Source of the DNA: Pararge aegeria
Lineage: Eukaryota; Arthropoda; Insecta; Lepidoptera; Nymphalidae
Assembly (NCBI RefSeq): GCF_905163445.1
Contig: NC_053183.1
Location: forward strand, 17,794,001 to 17,858,000
Direction of reading: 5' to 3'
DNA length: 64,000 nt
Position numbers and translations under genes: made by a program. Under the pieces are notes generated by a model, which did no database searches, had not been told where the DNA came from, and saw only the letters and a program-made list of their open reading frames with translations. Of this stretch, positions 12,601 to 17,895 are shown in pieces. Position 1 is the first letter of the stretch. Each line of letters starts with the position of its first letter.

Positions 12601-12789
12601 ATTCAGACTTCCAAAGGTTTCCTACCGTCTAAGGTCAGTCGCTTAAAATTACCAAATTTAACACAATTAGGCCCCACACTACTTTATAAAATTAACGAAC
12701 TTTTCATTTATAACAACTATCACACTGGTATATTATTCAAATACGTGTAAATAGAATTCTGTACATACCGAAGTGGCTGGGGTCGTCAT
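548..12789 (-). CDS. TfIIFalpha: TFIIF-alpha (RAP74), large subunit of general transcription factor IIF; 3' end beyond window
   Basis: Nuclear RNA polymerase II initiation/elongation factor; RAP74 pairs with RAP30 (TFIIF-beta) and recruits Pol II to the preinitiation complex. Coding exons on the minus strand, in order: 12789-12769, 11384-11206, 10913-10779, 8628-8527, 7879-7811, 5307-5186, 4969-4847, 2973-2865, 693-548. All junctions are GT-AG and phases agree, giving 335 complete residues. The conserved N-terminal dimerisation domain (about residues 15-190) is clear: RVPKN near the start, then FGAGSEYGRDMREEARRKK, EDQPWILKV, FKGIREGGVSENAAYYVF and ALSAEEAEQEF followed by RRNKV. After it comes the family's acidic/lysine-rich middle (KKKKK runs, EESDDGDEEG, DYISDSSD). 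The C-terminal winged helix that binds FCP1 and TFIIB is not in the window, so at least one more exon lies left of 548. The start MTTPATS is the only in-frame Met upstream. It is divergent with the KLHDC4 gene. The family assignment is near certain. Confidence 0.96.
710..1547 (+). repeat. Tandem array, six ~140-bp units of a LINE 3' tail
   Basis: Direct repeats starting at 710, 848, 988, 1128, 1268 and 1412 (lengths 138, 140, 140, 140, 144, 136). Each unit runs from a 'gttaaacaa'-like start through 'gcgataaggccgcc' and 'ctttgcctgtt' to an A-rich end with AATAAA-like motifs. Units fall into two subtypes by their first 30 bases: 'gtgaaacat.caacga' (units 1, 2, 5) and 'tagacgcatacaacaat' (units 3, 4, 6). 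The same motif occurs singly elsewhere in the window as a retrotransposon 3' tail. The array lies antisense in a TFIIF-alpha intron. Confidence 0.9.
1555..1690 (-). repeat. Family D LINE-tail fragment
   Basis: Matches, in reverse, the motif 'tagaccaggg.gcgtttgg' plus a 'ttgttgtgggct' block seen also at 6880, 10540, 31925, 45770 and 50970. Interpreted as a truncated non-LTR retrotransposon 3' end. Confidence 0.6.
2446..2563. repeat. Near-perfect hairpin, 38-base arms
   Basis: Arms 2446-2483 and 2526-2563 are reverse complements with one mismatch, separated by a 42-base loop. The arms match the 'gtgtgatgaacatgaatg...cagtgtc' segment of the Family A SINE. The loop resembles the 'gggcaggagacaaaaatta' block of another dispersed repeat (35707, 45137). 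Most likely an inverted duplication of SINE sequence around a second insertion. Confidence 0.85.
2580..2730 (+). mobile_element. Family A SINE, 3' part
   Basis: Contains the 'cttagtacccataacacaag' and 'ggggctagatggcgatgtgt' blocks and the 'tatttatttattt' end shared by all Family A copies. The tRNA-like head is missing; its middle forms the hairpin just to the left. Confidence 0.8.
2865..2973 (-). CDS. TfIIFalpha: TFIIF-alpha exon 8 (residues 251-287)
   Basis: Encodes LKNKKKKKVEDEAFEESDDG, then an acidic stretch and DYISDSSD. It aligns with DDEAFEDSDDGD...VDYMSD of vertebrate RAP74. The donor is GTAACT. Confidence 0.92.
3150..3272 (+). repeat. LINE-tail fragment plus short hairpin
   Basis: A 'gttagcgataaggccgcctt' LINE-tail block at about 3180-3200. 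A 10-bp perfect stem (3244-3253 with 3262-3271, 8-base loop) follows. No coding potential. Confidence 0.6.
4005..4200 (-). mobile_element. Family B SINE, diverged
   Basis: Reverse-orientation match to the Family B body: 'ggcatgcaggtttc', 'gttttccttcgcagttaaag', 'gcacatagctccgaaaa'-like blocks. Lies in the TFIIF-alpha intron between exons 7 and 8. A 117-codon open frame across it is incidental. Confidence 0.7.
4847..4969 (-). CDS. TfIIFalpha: TFIIF-alpha exon 7 (residues 210-251)
   Basis: Encodes LKISEMDEWIDSDDDSSDSE, then EKEKEDEEAAAKKKKNKK. This is the charged linker with alternating acidic and lysine blocks typical of RAP74. Splice phases agree on both sides. Confidence 0.92.
5061..5150. 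repeat. 25-bp minisatellite, three copies plus a partial
   Basis: Units 5061-5085, 5086-5110 and 5111-5135 share 'tgagatggggggtctcctcc' and then cacag. The sequence resembles the 3' part of the Family B SINE ('gaggagacccgtgccctgtag'), so the array probably expanded from one. Confidence 0.85.
5186..5307 (-). CDS. TfIIFalpha: TFIIF-alpha exon 6 (residues 169-210)
   Basis: Encodes RNKVINYFSLMLRKRM, then an acidic run and a basic KKTKNSKAKK tail. Human RAP74 has RRNKVLNHFSIM at the same place. Phase 2 in, phase 1 out. Confidence 0.94.
5310..5855. repeat. Repeat debris in TFIIF-alpha intron
   Basis: Contains a 'gactgcaatctgacctggtgatg' dispersed repeat (also near 7565 and 55960), a 'ttgcgccagggaggtcg' tRNA-like head around 5650-5680, and a reversed LINE tail at 5755-5845 ('aaaggcggccttatcgctaa'). 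Nothing coding. Confidence 0.6.
6120..6275 (-). repeat. Dispersed repeat, also at 15485-15632
   Basis: 'gtggcgtacacagggtattt' through 'tgtatgaagtgcacgccact' recurs with the same order at 15490-15632. The ends, 'cagtggcg.gcac' and 'gtgcacgccactg', are inverted repeats, so this is a short MITE-like unit of about 150 bp. Orientation is arbitrary. Confidence 0.7.
6604..6790 (+). mobile_element. Family B SINE
   Basis: tRNA-like head 'gtgatagctcagtggttagg', then the body 'tcaacggtgaaggaaaacat', 'gcatgcctgagagttctcca'. The 3' end is truncated. Pol III A-box-like 'agctcagtgg' is visible. Confidence 0.8.
6880..7170 (+). repeat. Family D LINE 3' end
   Basis: 'aagcttgggtgtaaattattgctct', 'ggctaagtttgttgtgggct', 'agaccgggacgcgtttgg' and 'agttttaagttt' in family order. 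It runs into the 3' part of a Family B SINE ('gtgtggagtccaccaatccg', about 7055) ending in 'gatgatgatta'. A chimera of two retroelement tails. Confidence 0.7.
7811..7879 (-). CDS. TfIIFalpha: TFIIF-alpha exon 5 (residues 146-169)
   Basis: A 69-base exon encoding YNFQPIQRYKALSAEEAEQE and then FGR. The SAEEAE motif precedes the RRNKV helix of the next exon and marks the end of the dimerisation domain. Confidence 0.94.
8262..8508 (+). mobile_element. Family A SINE, diverged
   Basis: Body blocks 'gtgtgatgaaca', 'aaaaatattcatcagtcatc', 'taacacaagctacgcttact' in order. The head is poorly preserved. Ends 18 bases from TFIIF-alpha exon 4. Confidence 0.75.
8527..8628 (-). CDS. TfIIFalpha: TFIIF-alpha exon 4 (residues 113-146)
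   Basis: Encodes FKGIREGGVSENAAYYVF, then a DGAIDAYPLQEW segment. The Trp codon is split over the next junction and continues YNFQPIQRY, as in other RAP74 proteins. It sits just right of a diverged Family A SINE at 8262-8508. Confidence 0.94.
8865..9640 (-). mobile_element. 5'-truncated non-LTR retrotransposon (LINE)
   Basis: Reverse-transcriptase ORF C-terminus (9625-9086) followed on the minus strand by an AT-rich 3' UTR, an AATAAAG motif and an (ATT)n tail ending at about 8865. Only the last ~185 codons remain, the usual result of 5' truncation. Inserted in the TFIIF-alpha intron between exons 3 and 4, same strand as the gene. Confidence 0.85.
9086..9625 (-). pseudogene. LINE reverse transcriptase, C-terminal fragment
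   Basis: 179 codons open to a stop. Contains the post-RT block ERVERFRYLGHIVTE, then RALAVRCNMLARRF and FRAYCLCFYTCQLWV, which I recognise from a common lepidopteran LINE ORF2. Upstream in frame, KKTVT continues for a few codons before the truncation. The catalytic RT palm (YxDD) and endonuclease are absent, so it cannot be active. The frame is undamaged, suggesting a fairly recent insertion. The clade is not assigned with certainty. Confidence 0.8.
10375..10745 (+). repeat. Repeat fragments including Family D tail
   Basis: 10540-10740 has 'cccggctaagtt', 'agaccaggacgcgtttgg', 'agttttaagttt' and a 'ttgaataaagatatttttga' end with TTTGA-type repeats. To the left is GC-rich unique or repeat sequence with no coding signal. 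Confidence 0.65.
10779..10913 (-). CDS. TfIIFalpha: TFIIF-alpha exon 3 (residues 67-112)
   Basis: Carries the most diagnostic block of the family: FGAGSEYGRDMREEARRKK, then EDQPWILKVGGKTGKK. Phase 2 in and phase 2 out. Near-identical in arrangement to vertebrate RAP74 (GAGSE...REEARRKK...EDQPW). Confidence 0.95.
10920..11075 (-). mobile_element. Family A SINE, 3' part
   Basis: Reverse match to the Family A 3' half ('ccccaaagtaag', 'actgatgaatattattatg', 'atataaacaccc'). Begins seven bases right of TFIIF-alpha exon 3, so it lies near that exon's acceptor. Confidence 0.75.
11206..11384 (-). CDS. TfIIFalpha: TFIIF-alpha exon 2 (residues 8-67)
   Basis: Encodes the first strands of the RAP74/RAP30 dimerisation barrel: EFKIRVPKNVKKKYHVM, then NVDFAKWTHVKMERE. 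Human RAP74 has a matching RVPKN...KYNIMAFN block. The acceptor is TTTTAG and the donor GTAAGT; the exon ends with two bases of a codon. Confidence 0.93.
11575..11970 (+). repeat. LINE tail with internal 154-bp direct duplication
   Basis: A LINE-tail copy ('tagtaataaggctgcctttg', 'ctactgtgttttgttgcaat') whose end is repeated: 11720-11815 and 11874-11967 share 'ccttgtgtttttcctactgt' through 'gtccacttgccaaagctt'. TFIIF-alpha intron 1. Confidence 0.75.
11971..12768. other. TFIIF-alpha intron 1, proximal part
   Basis: AT-rich, mostly unique-looking sequence without recognised repeats or coding signal. May hold promoter-proximal elements of TFIIF-alpha, but none can be named from sequence. Confidence 0.5.
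12769..12789 (-). CDS. TfIIFalpha: TFIIF-alpha exon 1 (start codon, residues 1-7)
   Basis: Seven codons, MTTPATS, ending in phase 0 at a GTATGT donor. The next exon opens in phase 0, which supports the join. Too short to be found as an ORF; inferred from the donor, the Met and the phase match. A further non-coding upstream exon cannot be excluded. Confidence 0.8.
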
Positions 12790-13336
12790 TTTGAAACTGC
12801 TGGTGTTTATTTGTAATTAAACAAAATTATATATACTTCTCGAAAATTTAACTGCCCATTGTGTTCATTGTAAGAGGAAATTTGGGTTATTTTATTTTAA
12901 GTTATCAGAAACACACTATAACCCGACCTCTTACTTGGCAAATTAAGTTTTGATGATTGCTAACTAGTAACTGCTGTCAGCTGTGGCCTTTGTCGTTTAC
13001 ATAAAGTGTTACAAAGCTATTGGAAAAAACCAGGACTAAGCAATATTTAATAATTTAATACAAATTATAAAATTGAAACAACATTAATAATAAGATCAGA
13101 TTGTAAGTTATATCTATTTTATATTTTTGTTAGAATATTATTGCAAAAAGTAATCAACAAATTATTGTATTAGCAAAAAATCATAGACAAAGCACAGAAA
13201 TAATCTGTGCGAGTGCACAGCTGTAACTATGACAATGACGTTTGGTTTCCTTTTGTCTATGTACGGTTGTTGTTATTTTGCACTGAATTTTTGAAATCAA
13301 ATTATAACACAAAAATTATTTCTGTTGTGATAAAAG
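12790..13336. promoter_or_regulatory. Shared divergent promoter of TFIIF-alpha and KLHDC4
   Basis: 547 bp between the ATG of TFIIF-alpha (minus) and of the KLHDC4 gene (plus). The interval is free of recognised repeats. No strict TATA box was seen at a credible distance. An E-box (CAGCTG) lies near 12977. Both genes are of broadly expressed type, which fits a shared promoter; this is inference from arrangement. Confidence 0.6.
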
Positions 13337-13447
13337 ATGGGTAAAAAGAAAAATAAGAACAAGTTAAGCGGAGCAGTTAAAACTGCTGCTAAAACCGATA
13401 AGAAGCTAGCAAATAAATTAAAAAAGGAGTTGGCGAATCTGGGTGAG
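13337..13447 (+). CDS. KLHDC4: KLHDC4 exon 1 (residues 1-37)
   Basis: MGKKKNKNKLSGAVKTAAKT, then a lysine-rich stretch ending LANLGE. Human KLHDC4 also begins MGKKGKK and continues with AEKTAAK. The first ATG after an in-frame upstream stop region; phase 0 at the donor. Confidence 0.92.
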
Positions 13448-16400
13448 GTTAGTTCGTGTGGTATTCATTTTTATTAAAATCCGATTAAAGCAATTTATGA
13501 TTTCAAGAAAAACTATATTGCCTGAACTGCCTTCTTATTGTTGTTCTTGATGTTAGCTGGGCTTACGATGACAAGATTTACCATTGTTTTATCCCCAGTT
13601 TGCATTGCCAATAAGGCATATCTCGTCCATCTCACGCGGCAAATTCGAGAATTGAATAGAATATATAGATTAGTAAGTCTTTGGTATTAAATTTTACACA
13701 CAACATAAATATAAGCCATTAAAATACTATTATATTATATTAATAACATTAATTTAAACTATAGATATTGATATCAACAAAACGTTTAGTTCACACATCT
13801 GTATTCATAATTTTCGGCTGTACCAAGGCTCTTGTGGTAAATTTCATTAGTAACTTTTGTAGCATATTGTTAGTTAATACAAAAACCGTTCATTCATTAA
13901 TTTGTTATTTTTCATTCGTTAATTTGTTATTTTTCATTCATTAATTTGTCAAGAGCTTTATGTCCAGAAATATGTGTGTTAAGAACATTCTTAGTATTTA
14001 TTTATTATTCTTTATAACATGTCGACTATAATTAATTGCAGGAAGATATTGCAAAAGTTATAGCAGAAATAGAGAGAGAGGAAGCAAAACGTGCTGCAGC
14101 TTCAGAGAAAACATTAACTGGTCCGCCATCTTCAAGAGCCTATGCTACACTAACTCCTCATCCCACTAGCAATGAACTAATTATGTTTGGTGGGGAGTTC
14201 CATAATGGACAAAGAGTAAGTAGAGCATTTCTTCACAAATTCAAAACATTATTTTGGGTTTGCTTTTATAAAATTGCAGTTTAAGAACAGAATGTTATTG
14301 TATTTTGTAAATGTTTGCAAAGTTGATTATTAATACATCCATTTTAAAAACCAAGAAGAATTTTTTTTTTTATTTTTAAAAAAAGCATATGAGCTTCTCT
14401 TAAAGGTAAAAGACTTGGAGATTTCAATATCTATCCAATAATATAATGGTTGAGGATTATCATTAACCTTGTTTAGTTTTATGTCTTCTTCTTAAACGTT
14501 TTAACTTTATAAGTCTGCACCCCAATCTTTTGTTTTATTTGTCCCACAAAATAAAACAAGTCTTTTCACTCAGTTTTATGTATATTTGCCAACTTTTAAG
14601 CCAACCCTTTATTTTTATTTTATTGTTTGTATACATGATGTTAAATGGTAGTGTTGTGTACACTGTTATTAACACATACATCAGCTCATGATATTGTATG
14701 TGATAATTTTTTTCTATTGTTTTGTGAACAGACAGAAGTATACAATGAGCTGTTGTTTTACAACCCTGCGAATGGTAGTTGGAGGCAAGTGAAGGCCCCG
14801 GGAGCTCCACCCCCAAGAAGTGCCCACCAAGCTATTGCTACATCTGCTAATAAGTAAGCAAATTTTTTCCAACCTATCTATATTATGCTATGAATGCTAT
14901 GTTGCCTATTTATGGTATTTTTACAGGATATAATCCATGTGTGTTAGGAACTTGTTAAGCTAGTTCCTTGTTTTGTCATCGGTTCACAGAACGGTTCAAT
15001 TAAGCAAAAAGCTTTGAGGCCTTATTTGGTGGACATCAAATCAACTCGCACAAAATGTTTTTAGCCACACATGTGAAACTAATGTGTAGAATGCCCTTCT
15101 GCCATCTGTATCGCCTGCTATAGACTTTAAGAGTTATAGGTTTTTCCCAGTAAAGAGTGGTAAAACCTAGACGTTTCTATTGCTTTCCATCAGTCATGAC
15201 AATTACCACAAATATGGAGCCTTGGATAAATGCTATGAATCTATGAAACTAATCAACAAATCACTTATTGCATCTCATTTTGTCCAAGCATATTAAATTT
15301 CAACCATTTCATTTTGTGCGAATGAATGACCAGCAAGTGTGCTAATGAAGCAACATCTACTATCTACTATTTACAAGAATAACATTTTATCAAGCTAACA
15401 TTGTATCATTAATTAAATTAAATATACTTCTTCTAACAGTGAAAGAATGATTAAAGTCGGTTACGTTATTTTTATCTTTATCTTTAACAGTGGCGTGCAC
15501 AGGGTTTTTGACCAGGGTATGCATAAAGCAGGTACACAGCATAAAATGTGAAAATTCCCCTCTAATAAGAGTTATATAAAATAATTTGGGTATGCAGTGC
15601 TTTTGTGCATGTATTAAGTGCACGCCACTGATCTATAACAAATAAACAAAGAAACAGATCTTTCTTTTTTATATTAGTATGGATAATAATAATTTATTTT
15701 ACAGAGGTGAGCTATGGATATTTGGGGGAGAATTCACAAGCCCCACAGAAACTCAGTTCTACCATTACAAGGATCTATGGTGTTTTTCACTGACTGAAAA
15801 GAAATGGGAAAAGGTATTGTAATAGTACATTATGCAACACGTTTGGTACGTTGTATTTTACATTCGAAGCGTTTTTAAGCGCGCGAGTTTTGTAATCTGT
15901 TGAACAGTCCTTTTGCTTTACTGGGCTTTTATTTGTTTCTTTTTATTAAAATTTTAAAGCCTGCAAAATTGTGGTAATTTTCTCAGGTAGTAGCCCCAAA
16001 TGGCCCATCCCCTAGATCGGGTCATCGAATGGTGCTACTTGGTCGTAAGCTCTTCACATTCGGAGGTTACTGTGACGACGGTCGCGAGTGCCGGTACTTT
16101 GATGACCTGTACACTTTCTGTCTGGACACCCGGCAGTGGGAGAAGTTGACACCCAGCGGGAGAGGACCCTGTGCGAGATCTGCATGTGTTATGCTGCCCA
16201 TTGGAAATGATTCGGTAACGTTTTTCCTCATATATTACTAATTTCTTTCCTACTAGTGTTTGTTTCATTACTTTTTAGGGTAAATCATAAAATGAAAGCA
16301 AGGGCATTAGAACAAAGAAAAAGATAGGTATTTTTAATTTATATGTTATACCGAGGCACAGGTATCCACCCACCATGAGAAAATGTTAAGGCCACCACGC

Positions 16401-17863
16401 TGGTCCAGTGAAGATCGGTGGAATCGACACACCGGCTGGTTTCCTCACGATGTTTTCTTTCACCTTTGAAGCAAGTGATGTTTTAATTGCTTAAAAGTAA
16501 TGGGTCCTTAATGGGTTTATATGATGATATTTGCAGTTGGTCATCGACGGTGGGTTCTCGCGCGTGCGCGAAGGTCGCGCGGAGCGCACGCAGAACCACA
16601 TGGATATGTTCAAGCTGAGTTGCAAGGGCCAAGCGTGGTCGTGGCGCGCTCTCACGGGCGCCAAGACCAGCCTGGCGGGCCGAGCCGCCGCCGTCAATGC
16701 ACCCAGCAATAGAGGCTACGTGTTCGGCGGCATCTGTGTGAGTACGCCGCGCATGTTGATGAACTGTTTGTTAAACTGCCCCGTGATGTTAAAAAATATC
16801 TTTTTAGTCAAATAATAAAGGTTTTCGTGATCTAAATTATAAAAAACACAACGCGAAAACGCTCGCTTACTGTCATTGCCGCACTTGTGCGTGACGTAAG
16901 TAAGTTCTTGTTTCATAGCTGAAGATTTTATTTGAATAAAGATATATTTGACTTTGATTGACTTTGGCGTTGAGCAACTGATAGTTTGAAATCACAAAAT
17001 ACTTAATATACGCAAATACTTTATATAACAAGTGCACAGATATTCTAAGTTCAAGCGGTATAAAATATGTTTATATAGATGTGACGTCATTCGTCTTTTC
17101 ACCTGTAATTTCGGATCGCTATATTTTCAGTTTTATTTATTGAAAATAAATACTAATCTCACTTAGGATATTTAAAAAAAAAGTATTTTTGCCATTATTT
17201 GTTACTGTAATCATGCTTATTAGCTAGGAAATCTAAGTAACCACATCCTTACTTATATTATAAACTAGAGGACCCGTACAACTTTGTGTGCACCAAAACT
17301 TAGTACCTAATTGCAGCACCTACCGGGTCCAGTTTTATTTCTACTGTATTATGAGAGGCCGGGCGGACCGCGACATTTTTCTTGCTTTTACCATTTCTAT
17401 ACCCATCGTAACTTCTAAACGATAGGTCCTATTGATAGGAATTTACAGTTACATAATCTTAATAATTAAAAAACTATTTATTTTGATAAGGATTTATATC
17501 ATGATAGGTGGGAATCTTTCAGTGTTTTGATTGATATAAAAAAAAGCGGTTATTGTGACTTAACTATAACAGTTATATATAGCCGCCCGGACTTTTTTTG
17601 TAGGTAATGTTGATAACTTTAAATATAAAGTACATATATATATTTTTTATAAATTTAAAATGGATATAAAAAATTTCGGAACCATTGACAGAATTGAATC
17701 TGCGACTCTCTGGCAATCGCGGCCTGAGTGCTTTAATCAGCTCCGGCTCTCCTACCGTCTATGCTGAAATTAGTAAATGCCTTTTACATCAGTCTAGCAA
17801 TATAATATAGCAACTGTATGTATGTATGTAAAGGTATGAAATCCTTGAGCGGATATTCATACG

Positions 17864-17895
<32 letters not shown>

